Positions 1 to 10,900 of a DNA stretch of 64,000 nucleotides are shown in pieces. Every line of letters begins with the position of its first letter. Within the stretch, counting starts at the first letter, position 1. Origin of the DNA: Amphiura filiformis (Eukaryota > Echinodermata > Ophiuroidea > Amphilepidida > Amphiuridae); NCBI RefSeq assembly GCF_039555335.1, contig NC_092629.1, positions 34,969,537-35,033,536 of the forward strand, given 5' to 3'. Made by a program: the position numbers and the translations under genes. Below the pieces are notes generated by a model. That model searched no databases, was not told the origin of the DNA, and saw only the letters and a program-made list of their open reading frames with translations.

Positions 1-465
1 CTACTCATGCAGTGACCCTCTTTATGTAACCAAAATGACTATGACAACGCTGTAAATCTTCAAGCCATACCCCTAGCCCTACACCCTGGAGTTGACTTCT
101 TAATGTTTTCGTTGGTCCCCCGAAGTAAGACTGAAAGGGTTCTATCGCGTGTAGGCCTACGGTTTTCCCAAAAAAATAGCAAGGGGAAATTCAGTGTGAA
201 CCCTTTAAAAAAAGGGGTGATGGACATTCGGTGAATGAGGGTCATTAGATGACACACAGTGACAACCCAGTGGCGGGGATACACTACTGACTATACATGT
301 ATGCCACTTTTCATTAAGGCCATACTTTCTGGTTAGCCGTTCCTGCCACAGTTCCACTTGCAATTGCCAAATCAGGTGAAAACTTGTAGGTGAGTAGTCA
401 TGATTGGATCAGAAGAAACCCGGGGAAGAAACTAGTCGTGACTGTCGTACATGTATTATGTATAA

Positions 466-842
466 GGCGAGTGAAAGTCGATTCCGAGTTTATCGTCCCC
501 CGCCCGCGTCACTTTTTGGTAACCAAAAACACCCGCGTCAAATTTTCAAAAATGCCAAAATAATTCATTATTTTCAAAGTATCAGTGTTTTCACCAGTTT
601 TAGCAATTGGAAACACATAAATTCATAACTTGGAAGCAAAACGAGGCCCTTTTCTAACTTTTCTAGTCCCTACCCATATAAAAACATGTTTATAAATAAC
701 ATGTATGAGTGTGGCTTTAAATCATCAATTTTAGGTCAATAATGAAATCTGTTGAAATAATGAAAAATGAAAAATGAAAAAGTCACCTCACCAACCTGGG
801 AAAAAAAGGGGACGATAAACTCGGAATTAACTTTCATTGGCC
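466..842. mobile_element. MITE-like element with ~34-bp inverted ends
   Basis: The left end contains GATTCCGAGTTTATCGTCCC (from about 479). The right end carries its reverse complement, GGGACGATAAACTCGGAATT, from about 809, continuing outward as imperfect GTGAAAG/CTTTCAT. The ~377-bp interior is AT-rich with no coding potential. I cannot fix a target duplication, so the superfamily is unassigned. Confidence 0.65.
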
Positions 843-1398
843 TAACATGTCATTGCAAATTATGTTTACATATGTCATGTATGTGGTGTGATCAAGCAAA
901 ATCAGTCTGAAGTCGGACATATTTAATTTTCAGTTTCTAATAGATTGTAAACAGTATTTTGAAAGCTACATTTTGTAGAAAACCTAATTTAATTTGGACA
1001 ACCAGATCAAAGGATATAAGCAGTTAATGAGTTTCAAAAACAATAGGAACCAAAAGGAACTACTTCCTTTGTTTGGCATGTCTCAAAATTAATATTTCCG
1101 ACTCCGCCTGATTTTGTTTGATCATATCACATCATGTTGGTACTTGGCATCAATTTCACACAGCACACCTTTCCTTGGACTTGGAGTATATACAATAAAC
1201 TTTTTTTTGGAATTCTCGGCTTCGCTCCCAATTTTGTGTTGCTAATTCGTTCATCAGCATGATCAGTAGATCGTAAATATTTGGAAGTTGTCGCCCCTCT
1301 TGTAAAGTTTGATGATTTGGTGTCATTCAAATTATAAAAGCAGATAATGTTTATAGGGGTCTCATGATTGTAAACACCGACATTTTCATTTCTGCAAA

Positions 1399-1422
1399 AT
1401 GGCAATTTCAGATCCAGATGCG
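1399..1422 (+). other. Possible isolated start exon (MAISDPDA)
   Basis: AAAATGG is a strong start context. Eight codons run into GCG/GTAAGT, a near-consensus donor. No matching downstream exon is recognised, so this may be coincidence. Confidence 0.15.
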
Positions 1423-3284
1423 GTAAGTCTTTCTTTAGCATGTCCATGGTATGTATAGAATTATAAGGATAAGTGAGTTGATTATCCATCAAACACCGTA
1501 CACGGCTGATCCGATCATTATGCGGGATGTACAGTGTGCGGGATGGATAATATGGTTCAAGTGCACTGGACCGTGACCATATTTAGCTCCACTTGGTGTC
1601 GAAGTCCGGGGTCGAAGGCTCAAAATATGGGGTCACCGGTCATGAGACTACCTTGGAGTCTATTTACTCTATCGTCGCAGGAAAACCTATGTGTCTTTTT
1701 AATGCGACATTATATTGACAAGTAGACATTATATTGACAAGTAGGTAACCTATATATTTGGCAAATTAAAGGAACAGTAAACAAAAAATAAAACACACAA
1801 TAAAAATCACTACTTCTACCTGTAGGCCTACATGTAGGCCTAATGTAGACCTACATGTAGGCCTACTTTACTATGGCAGAATATGTAAGGTTTTCCTTTT
1901 ATATACGACGTTGAGTTATCTTTGAATGTTGGAGCAGACTTTAGACAAGTTGTGTGCTTCAAACTGACAAAATTGTTAAATTACATGTTTTGTCACTGTT
2001 ACAGTGAAAATACGCACAGGTAGGATTTATTTCCTGTTAAGGAACGTAAATATAAAGAGCATTTATAATTTGAATAATAGACTCATCAGGTTTGCAATAG
2101 CAAAATAATATATACATTTTTAGATTTTTTTTTGTGCCTGTCAAAACCAAGCGAATTTTCCCCTCACTACAACGCATGTGAGGTTTAGACGATATAGCCA
2201 ATCCGTTATCCGATTTCTTCATTGTAATTGATAGGTTTCCCTTGTTCTGCTTGTCATTTCGATATTGGCGACGTTACGTAGACGACGCGGTGCCCGAGAT
2301 TTTTTAAAGGGATAAGTGCAAACTTAATTATTAATATGATTGTTAATGACATGACAAATTTATGACTATTTTCATCAAAGTCAAGTCATTTTTCTATTTC
2401 AATCCAATCCATGTAGAACCCAAAATATAATTTTTGACCTTTGTGCTAATATTTGTGACCGTACAGCGCGAATGAGCCGTAAATGTCCTAAATTGTATTC
2501 TGAGTTACAGTGTAAAATGTGCATGAAGGTCGTATTCATAGGTACCTCAATTTGGCGCGACATGTATCTCTTTTAAACCAATCAATAATCCTATTTTTGA
2601 AGAGGATAATAAGCTTCTACCTTAGATGTCTATAGAATTCTTAATAGCTCTGGTATTTGTTTGCTTTGGCTAAGTCCTGTTTAAGTGGTGGATTACAAAG
2701 CATTGTATTTTGTTTAGGTATGTATGACCAACAATTAACAATGAGAGGTTATTTGTGAACCTCGTTGACTTGGGGATGATTTGAAATGACCGCCAATTAT
2801 GACTGTTTGATATTTATTACCAGCAATGTTGAAAAAGAGACACATGTAGAAACGAAAAAAGCTACCAAAGGAGCAAAGTTCAACAAACCATAACCCCGCG
2901 CTTCTGGATATCGTTTGAAGTCAAATTATATACCATTTTAAAGCTTATGATTTATATATTCTAAACACGAAATAAAACAAAATTGACCGGGGAGGAGGAA
3001 TTTACGGCTCATTCGTCGTATACGGTCACATTTTATACCTCCAACCCATACATTTTGTGAATCTGGAGGTAACCCGTTCTGGGACTACTAGTAGTTTTAA
3101 GTAAAAATGTACCCCTAGCGGGACGCGTTATTTCTTTCTGCAACCATAATGGGCCGCAATGCGATAACACATAGTACATACATGTAATTATAGGGCTAGA
3201 TATAACACGAATTTATTACCATTATTATTTCCTCTTACTTAATAAAATAAAAAGAAATCGATAGAATTAAAATTCTACAACGGT

Positions 3285-3356
3285 TTACCTGGGGTTCGAA
3301 CCCACAACCTATGTATCCATAGTCTAATGCCTACACGACTGTGCTATGATTCGTTG
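3285..3356 (-). repeat. tRNA-like module (SINE head) inside the 600-bp element
   Basis: Read on the - strand it has an A-box-like TAGCACAGTCGTGTAGGC and a perfect B box, GGGTTCGAACCCC. It lacks a convincing acceptor stem, so it looks like a tRNA-derived SINE relic. The module at 51990-52060 is similar in layout. Confidence 0.5.
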
Positions 3357-3458
3357 TGCCAGAAAGGTGTTTGTTTATGATACTTATTGATTTCGGAATA
3401 AAGTGCATACACACAATATACTATTACTAGTAGGCCTATATTAGTACTAATATAATCC

Positions 3459-3474
3459 AAACCCTAACCCTAAT

Positions 3475-3505
<31 letters not shown>

Positions 3506-3557
3506 ACCCTAAACCCTAACCCTAACCATAACCCTAACCCTAACCCTAACCATAACC

Positions 3558-3588
<31 letters not shown>

Positions 3589-3647
3589 ATAACCATAACC
3601 CTAACCATAACCCTAACCCTAACCCCTAACCCTAAGACCCTAACCCT
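3459..3647. repeat. Interstitial telomeric repeat (CCCTAA)n
   Basis: About 190 bp of CCCTAA units (TTAGGG on the other strand) with CCCTAAA and CCATAA variants. Degeneracy and an internal position show that it is not a live telomere. A second, very short TTAGGG run sits at 42843-42857. Confidence 0.95.
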
Positions 3648-4034
3648 GACAATAATGAACTTTGCCTCGGACTATGCGGTTAGTGATATATTGCGGCCCA
3701 TTATGGTTGCAGAAAGAAATTAAGCTAGCGGGACCGGAATCATTTGATATCAAGGACATTCCTCGTATTCAAACTGCAATTCGATATGTCTGATGTGCTC
3801 TTAAGTTCCACAAAAAATACTGAAGCCTGACAAAACGTGGCGCTATAACAATTCTCTTACATGCTTTCTAGTGCCCTGACATGATGGTGCTCTCCCATAC
3901 ATCCCAACCGACAGACCCTGCCATGCTCGGTGGTAATGCTATCAAACTGATACATTCCTGAAAATAATACAAACGTAATCAGTATATTTATATACAGTCA
4001 CAGTGCAGCCGGGGATGTCATTTTCTTCGGCAGG

Positions 4035-4389
4035 GTGGGGGTCATGAATATGTCGTTGACCGGAGTCAATGTTTTATGACCCCCTAATCGCGGGTTAAAT
4101 TTTTGTTACGAGACTCCCTATCTCGGGTCGAAAAATTTTACGACCCCCCCCCTTGCGAATACACTGACTGACGACAAATTATTCATTGCCGGAACTAAGG
4201 CGCGGAGCGCGCAAAAGTTTTGATTTACATTGTGCGTACATTTTGATTGTAAGGTAAAAGAATGCGCGCGAAAATTTTGGGTCACCAGCCCTTTATAATT
4301 GTATAACCCCCTATTTTGGGTGTAAAAATTGTAACCCCCTATTTTTGGGTTTAAAATTCTATGACCCCCAGTATATTCATGAACCCCAC
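4035..4389. mobile_element. Foldback/MITE with GTGGGG-TCATGAATAT ends
   Basis: GTGGGGGTCATGAATAT at the left is matched by ATATTCATGAACCCCAC at the right. The interior is built of repeated 'atgacccccta / aaaattt' phrases on both arms and a GCGCGGAGCGCGC patch. It resembles in style the element at 11618-12798. No target duplication is clear. Confidence 0.55.
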
Positions 4390-4740
4390 ATTAAATTTAT
4401 TTTAAGACCTTTTTGAAAGAGTCTGAGGTGTAGGCCTATGTCCAAAAAACAGTTCACTCCATATCTGCAGGTCAGACCCATAGCCAGGATTTTTTTTGGG
4501 GGGGGCTAAAAAGTGGACCTTTTGTAAATTTCTCCTTCCAAAAAAAGGGCGCTTTCAACGTTCTTTTTACCGAGAAAAGTGAGCCTATTGTGTATTTTTC
4601 TCTAGAAAAGGGTTAAGTTGCAACATATTTACAGGTAAAGTGGACCTTTTTAATCAGATTGGCACATGATGGGGGGGGGGGGGGGGGGTTGCATCGTATC
4701 TCTGTACCTCTGGCTACTACCCTGGAGGGGTTGGTTGAAG

Positions 4741-4999
4741 GTATACGGGGGTGTGCCACGGTTTTGGGGTACCTTTTCGGCGATTTTGGTGCATGATCGA
4801 TGGGTGTGTTTTCAGTGAAGACCAATGCGCCCAATTGGGCGCATTTTGGCAAAAGTGAAAGCGCCCAATTATTGCAAATTTGGGTGCTTTTTGGGTGCTT
4901 TTTCTTGAAAATTGGTATACTGATGGGTAGCAAAAACAGCAAAAAGTAGGTATAGAGAAAGTCAGCATCCGAAAGTCTGCGTGGCACACCCCCGTACAC
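4741..4999. mobile_element. MITE with ~18-bp TIRs, flanked by G and C homopolymers
   Basis: GTATACGGGGGTGTGCCACG at the left is mirrored by CGTGGCACACCCCCGTAC at the right. The interior includes the palindrome GCGCCCAATTGGGCGC. A G run (about 4672-4688) lies outside on the left and a C run (about 5012-5026) on the right. Open frames across it are artefacts of the inverted structure. Confidence 0.6.
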
Positions 5000-5314
5000 A
5001 ATTCGAAGACCACCCCCCCCCCCCCCGGGGGGCTACTACGCGATAATGCTTTGCCGATCTGTCACCGTATTATGATGCTGCTGGAGCAAAGATTTCGCGA
5101 AAGTGTGTATAAGTTATTGATGATGTAGTCTGGAGCACCGCCATACAATAAGCAAATTTAATATTATCTGTGTAGTCCATTGCCATTGTTTTCATTTTGT
5201 AACATAGTTGTCTTCCTGTATTTCTCGTTTCCCTCTTTTTGTTTGGCATTCAATCCATTTCATATGGCATAAAAAATATCAATCGTTGATCACATGCCAG
5301 CATTGTCTTGAATT

Positions 5315-5502
5315 GGGCTATTCCAGTTGAAATCCGTATCCCCTATTGAAGACATGACCTTAATCTCCCACATAGGGAATGTAGATTTATAATAGATTTT
5401 CCCATTCAGGATTGATTTCAGGTAACTCCATTTGAAATTCACACTCTCTATGTGGAAGATCAAGGTCTACAGAGGATGTGTGGATTTCGACTGCAATAGA
5501 CC
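5315..5502. mobile_element. Palindromic MITE, GGGCTATTCC family (copy 1)
   Basis: The left end GGGCTATTCCAGTTGAAATCC (first 20 bases quoted elsewhere) pairs with a right end of the form GGATTTCGACTGCAATAGACC. The interior repeats 'gaagacatgacctt' hairpin phrases. Other members lie at 28784, 44884, 45996 and 57625. Confidence 0.7.
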
Positions 5503-6023
5503 ACTATAGGCCTACGTAAGAAAGGGTCATAACATTCCAGCACGTACTTAATTTGATGAATCATGAATGGAAAATACTTATAGATCTTAACAATAAATGT
5601 TTTGCAACTATCATGATAGTACAATAGACAGTGCTTTTTTGCAAAGTTGCTTGTTGCGCCGAGCAGACGATTACCAAATACGTTTTTAATCATAAATAAT
5701 GTACGTGGTGACCCCGGGGTGGTGACAGTATACAACCTTGGCGCACTCCACTTCCATCTACATTAAGATTTGAAAAGGAAATAATATAATGTGCTTGTTG
5801 AGGGACAAGAAATCATAGTGAACATTTCGTTCATCCTACAGTCGCTTGCACGTGTAGAATTTCTTCGAGCCACATTTATACTATTTTTAGCTTAGTTTTG
5901 TGGAGAGGACCCTTAAAGCCCCACATTGAAAATAATCGTTTCCCAGGAAAACAGCAGCCGGCCATATGGCCCGATAGTAACACAAGTAGGTTTATTTCAC
6001 CTTGAAGGAATTCTCGCGTTTCA

Positions 6024-6385
6024 CAATATGATGCGCCTCCAGCGGTCGCTGGGTTGAGGCCAAAATACGCAGTGCATCATGGGAAAATGAGTCGACATCC
6101 AAAGCCCGCGTAATACGAATACAATGCAGGAACATGCATCACTGTGGGTTTAAATGTTATTATAATGATGTTACATGCGAATGCATACTAAAACAACAAT
6201 TAACAACTGTAGTAGGCCTAGATCCATTTTCTATCTATTGATCACAGGGAATCCTTCGTGGAGCTGTTTTCAACATATTTATTATCACACTCGCGTGAGA
6301 ATTCAATAGCAGCTAGAACGGCGATGTCGACTCTGGAGTCGAAAATTTGACTGCCAAAAGCAACCGCTGGCGGCGCATCGTATTG
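6024..6385. mobile_element. MITE with ~26-bp TIRs (CAATATGATGCGCC)
   Basis: CAATATGATGCGCCTCCAGC at the left matches the reverse complement of the right end, CAATACGATGCGCCGCCAGC. The 362-bp interior is non-coding. No flanking duplication is evident. Confidence 0.6.
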
Positions 6386-7505
6386 AGTGTCCTACAATGG
6401 GCTAACTTTCCCGTGGACCATCCAATATGCCATGCATTAGTTGGACTACATTAGTATCTACTGGTCAGTTTATACTCTTATTTCCACATTGTTGTGTGGC
6501 TTTAAAAATAAAAGTATGAGTTTTCTATAGACGGCATGGAATGATTCCATCCCCGTCGAGAGCCGCGTGCAAAGACCTCTGCAGACAGCAAGGACACTTC
6601 AATAAGTCTCGGAAAAAACAATCGGTGCTTTGTTATTAATTTGCTTCTGATCTTTTTACGAGATAGGAGACATCATCGGTTCAGGATTATCTTATCTGTA
6701 ATTAAAATGTAAGTTTTTTTGGCAAAGGGTTTACGGGGTTATGTAAGAATTTATTATACTCTTAAGTTACTTTATACAGAGCTTAAGTTTTTAATAGTCA
6801 ACGAGACGACGACGACATCAACATCATCCCCCTTTGATCCAACCTCTCCTAGCAAAGTTCAATAAACTCAATTCAACAACATTATAGGTTACAAACTGAA
6901 TGTGTCTTATTAGCTTATTGTACACTTATGCCACTGTCATACTTTCCATGCCGCTTGCCAAAACAGCAAGCGGCAGGACGTATCAGCCAATCCCAAGCCT
7001 TGGTCGTATCCGCTTGTCCAATGCGCGTGCGTCACGCCGCTCAGTGGCAAACAGTATGAAGCCAGCATTTAGTCAGTCACTTGGCGAATCTTGAGCAGAC
7101 GACAATAGTTGTTTCCTTTCAATTTTCACTTTCATTTTTCCCGGTTTGTTTTTGTCACATGTTTGGCAAGTGCTTGGTATTAAAGAAGGCTATGTATGCA
7201 GCGCCAATTGGCTAGAATAGTGTACTACAGTTTGCAGTTGGCACCGAAAGTTGACTACTTTGCAGTTTTCTTGCCAGGAACATACGACTTTGTTGCAGTA
7301 GTCAATGCTACAAAGTTTTGGCAACTTTCAGTTAAGATCTTGAATTTAAAACAGGTTGCAGCATGTAGATTAAGTACCAGAATCTTAACGCTTGGTCAGT
7401 ATCTACGAGCTTCTACGGAACTTCAATTTGTTTTCATTGTTTGAGTTGACAATTATTTGCTGCGTGTGACCAGATATTCTTGTTGATACCAAATCAACTA
7501 TAACA

Positions 7506-7513
7506 TATATAAA
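7506..7513 (+). promoter_or_regulatory. Possible TATA box upstream of caveolin exon 1
   Basis: TATATAAA followed by GG lies about 350 bp before the candidate start at 7861. Spacing would allow a 5' UTR of roughly 320 bp. There is no transcript evidence and the background is AT-rich, so this is only a candidate. Confidence 0.22.
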
Positions 7514-7860
7514 GGAAGAGGAAACTAAGATGAATCACCGGGAGTAAACAATCTACCAAGTGGTCACAGGCTGATTTGATGTAACCAGGGATAACTGAGG
7601 ATTTACATGGACATCAGCAAATGCTCGCAAACTGTTGCGATGCTAACACCGCTTCCTACACCAAAAACGTTTCGCGTGAGCAATATTGTGCAATCTTCTT
7701 GAAACTGATACCCACTATTAAAGTTATTTTCTAATCCTCCTGTGGACTGCAAAGGACATAATATAGTTTATAGTTCGTCGTCATTGTATCCATAATTGAA
7801 CCAACTGCTATATACGGTGTTTATGAATAATGCTGTCCCTAAAACGGGTGACCGTTTCCA

Positions 7861-7953
7861 ATGCCGTTTCTCATGGTAGCTTCTTCAATGGCCGACGATT
7901 ACAACGAGGAAGACGACGATTGTTACATGAACTTTTCACCGACGGGAAAACAG
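7861..7953 (+). CDS. CAV1: Caveolin candidate exon 1
   Basis: A 31-codon open stretch starts at an ATG (7861) with an in-frame TGA just upstream at 7849 and ends at a good donor (CAG/GTAAGA). Alternative in-frame ATGs lie at 7873 and 7888; the latter reads MADDYNEEDDDCYMNFSPTG and is followed by G at +4. The peptide is acidic, as expected for the variable cytosolic N-terminus of caveolins, but no family motif is present. It is assigned to caveolin because of phase 0, strand and position. A separate small gene or a non-coding leader is possible. Confidence 0.5.
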
Positions 7954-10900
7954 GTAAGATCAAATTGGATTGTAAACAGGGTTTAAAAAAATATTTATTT
8001 CATTAATCTATTTCAACAGGCGTGGTCGAGATGTACGTCGGCGATCTCTAAAACAATTGACGAAGGAAAAAGAATTAGTAGATCGACTCAGGACGAAATG
8101 GTAAGATTGAATACATCAGCGGTGGGGAGGGTAAAATCTGGGAGGGTGTACCGGAGGAGGGCACTTCACACAAATGACCACACTGGTATGTTCCCTCGGA
8201 AACTCCCCCATTTTGGATTCCGCAGCTCCGAAAGAGCCCCTTTTGCCTGTACAACGTTGGCTCCCAAATACCCACCACCCCGGGTAGTCTCCGAGGTTAT
8301 CAGTGCAAATGACCATACTGGAATGTGCGGCAAATAATGATGGGTCTCATTTTCGGACCTTAGGGGTATAAACAATGGTCGACATCAAATTTGGTATAAT
8401 ATTGTTAATTTGTCACATTTTTCGAAAAACAAAATACCCCTTTTCACCTATAACTAGCCCGGGCCAAAACTTTTGTGAAATTTTGTATTACCAAATTGTG
8501 TTAAACATTTGGTGACAAATCGGGGTATCCATTATAAAAAATAGGGTAAATTTTCGTGGAAAATTGGTGTAAATATAAGTCCACTTTCAGATTCCAAACA
8601 CAACTTGAGTGTATCACCCCTTGGGTCAAGAACAAACGAAACAAGGTTTCAACAGGTGCGCCTTTGGATTGAACAGGTTGTCCAACTTTGTAACTCAAGT
8701 CTTCATGGTCTTGGAATACCTTTGTAATCCGACGACATACCCGCCTAGAAACCTTGTTGTTAATTTTAGTCTGAAATGCTATCTTGGTCAAAGTGTCGGA
8801 CACGTATTCAATAAAAGCTATGCAATCTACGGGCAATTTGAAAATGGTTGCGGGCAAGTTGTGGTCCAGATAGGAAAGGGCTCAGCAGTACAAAGGCGTA
8901 TGTCCATTAACCCATAGATTTCGTTATCTTTATAGAGTCTGTACTTAGAGGCACAAAGACGTAACTCCGTTTGAGTCGCTGATTTGGTACAGGGTTTAGC
9001 GGCACAAAGACGTATGTCCTTAACCTATGGGATAATTTGTATTTATTTAGAGCTCTGGTCATCTGTACGAAGATGTATATTTAACTCCATTTTATCATTA
9101 AATTGGAGTTACGCCTTTGTGTTGCTAAGCTTTTCATGTAATCACTACGTCAGAAACTTGGCTTGACAATACAGTTTCTGACAAAGAAAGTCACATTACT
9201 GGTTATGTGGTAGAAATACTCCCCGAGCATAGAGATAGAACTGGAGGTGGTGTTGCTGTCTACATAAGTGATAATATCAAGTATACAAGAAGACATGATG
9301 TTGAGAATGAAAAATAAGGAATCAATAATCACCCTGGATTGGACTCCTTCCGGTTCACAAGAAATCCATTGTGATCGGTACTCATTACAGAAGGATCATT
9401 ACAGAAGGACCCGAGTTTTTTGATGTTTTGTCTGAAATCCTGGATGTTTTAATAAATGATTTTAACTGCTCTACACAAATGCACACTAGCGGCTGATAGA
9501 CATGCATCTTTTTGCTGCTTAGCCCTGACAAGTCTAGATGCAAATACGACTGTGTGCCGCTGATCCCAATGATATAGATGCAATCATTCATATACGACAG
9601 TTAAACAACATAGTCTTTTTCACCTATACAAAAGGTCATTTCAAATCAAGATCGGAAAAGTTAGGAAAAGTAGATGCAGTGAGCGGGTTTTATTCAGTAA
9701 AATGACGGAAAACACGGGACCATTTTGTGCGAAAATACTACATGATGCAGTCATGTCTACAGTAGAATTCATCTCGACCTTTGCAGGACTTAAACCCCAT
9801 TAAAAGCTATTAAACCAAGATAACACTCATTGAAGCAGCTCAACTGATTAAATCAGATCTTCTCTGGTTGTGCACAAGTGTCTGTTTTCAATGTGCGACA
9901 TCGCAATAAAGCTGGTATTATAGCTTCAGTTGGGTAACCGATTATAAAGGAAACGAAAGGAAACAATGGTATGTGTACCTTTGTTCACGAAATGAGACAA
10001 AGACCTGCTTTTTGTTAACCAGCATTCTTCAAAATGAGCAACATAATGATTGTTGACTTAACACGGTTTGGAAATAATTTCTTCATATTTTTGGTGTTAT
10101 CTGTCGTTTACATATCCTTCCTAAAACACAAAAGTGCGACCCTCTCCAAACATCTAAATTAGCTAAAAATTTAGGACATGTTACAAAACTATATTTTCTA
10201 GAACCTATTTAGAATAGTTTAAATGTAGCTTTTACCGTTTTTTGTGGCATCCTTCAGAAGTGAGCGGTCCGATACCAATATTTTCGGTCAAATCTCCATT
10301 CAATTAACACGGGGAGTTGGCTAGCTATGCCTTGCCCTCACTCATATTTTACAAAAGTGCGACCATTTCTGAACATCTAACCTAGCTGTAATTTTAGGTC
10401 ATGTTAGAGAAATATATTTGCTAGAAGTTTTGGAGAATAAATAAAATATTGGCTGGTTATTTTTCACACAGTGATGTTAACTAGGCAAGTGTCCATTCTT
10501 CCAACATGCATCATTTGTAGAGGTTACGCGTCAATGGTGAGAGCACTGTGTATTGTGTATAGGAAAACGGACAGTAACTGCAGTATGAATATTTAGCCAA
10601 TGTCAACATGTGGTTGAACTAGCACCTCCGCAATTTGGCACCTCATAATATGACAGTAATGAAAGGAAAAGTGCAAATGTTCTTAATTTTTCGGCACTTA
10701 CGATTTGGACAAATTGATACTTGGCACCTTAGACATCAGTCTCTTGCACAAGACATACCCTATGATTGACCGTGTATTGCATGTGTTCAGGCGAATATGT
10801 AGTTGTGTTTGTGTTACTGTTAGCGTCGATGATCAATAAACAGGGTCATTCATAACAAACGCCGGGAACAAACGCAGCTGTCTTCCGGAAACTCCGATTT

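Larger units (their letters stand above)
3125..3724. mobile_element. 600-bp TIR element with 10-bp target duplication carrying telomeric repeats
   Basis: CTAGCGGGAC occurs directly at both edges (3115-3124 and 3725-3734). Just inside, about 32 bp are repeated in inverted orientation, including TTTCTTTCTGCAACCATAAT and GGGCCGCAAT. Long TIRs with a 9-11 bp duplication fit Mutator-like elements best. The interior holds a - strand tRNA-like module and an interstitial telomeric tract, and no transposase. Confidence 0.75.
1..7860. other. Upstream intergenic DNA, repeats only
   Basis: I see no recognisable coding exon. The stretch holds the inverted-repeat elements listed separately, a TAGGCCTA-rich palindromic patch at about 1823-1867, a possible lone start exon at 1399-1422, and a GC-rich hairpin at about 6950-6975 (arms GCCGCTTGC / GCAAGCGGC). 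The rest is unremarkable AT-rich DNA. Confidence 0.6.

Noticed and set aside
1127..1492. 121-codon open frame on the - strand
   Set aside because: No recognisable domain and no codon or splice context. It overlaps unremarkable AT-rich DNA.
3459..3647. Chromosome end
   Set aside because: The tract is short, degenerate and flanked by unique DNA on both sides, inside a TIR element.
4613..5013. Two overlapping - strand open frames of about 100-130 codons
   Set aside because: They are low-complexity translations across a MITE with G and C homopolymers; the inverted repeat explains them.
8075..8375. Several overlapping open frames on both strands just after caveolin exon 2
   Set aside because: They are mutually exclusive shadows in intron 2 with no family motif.
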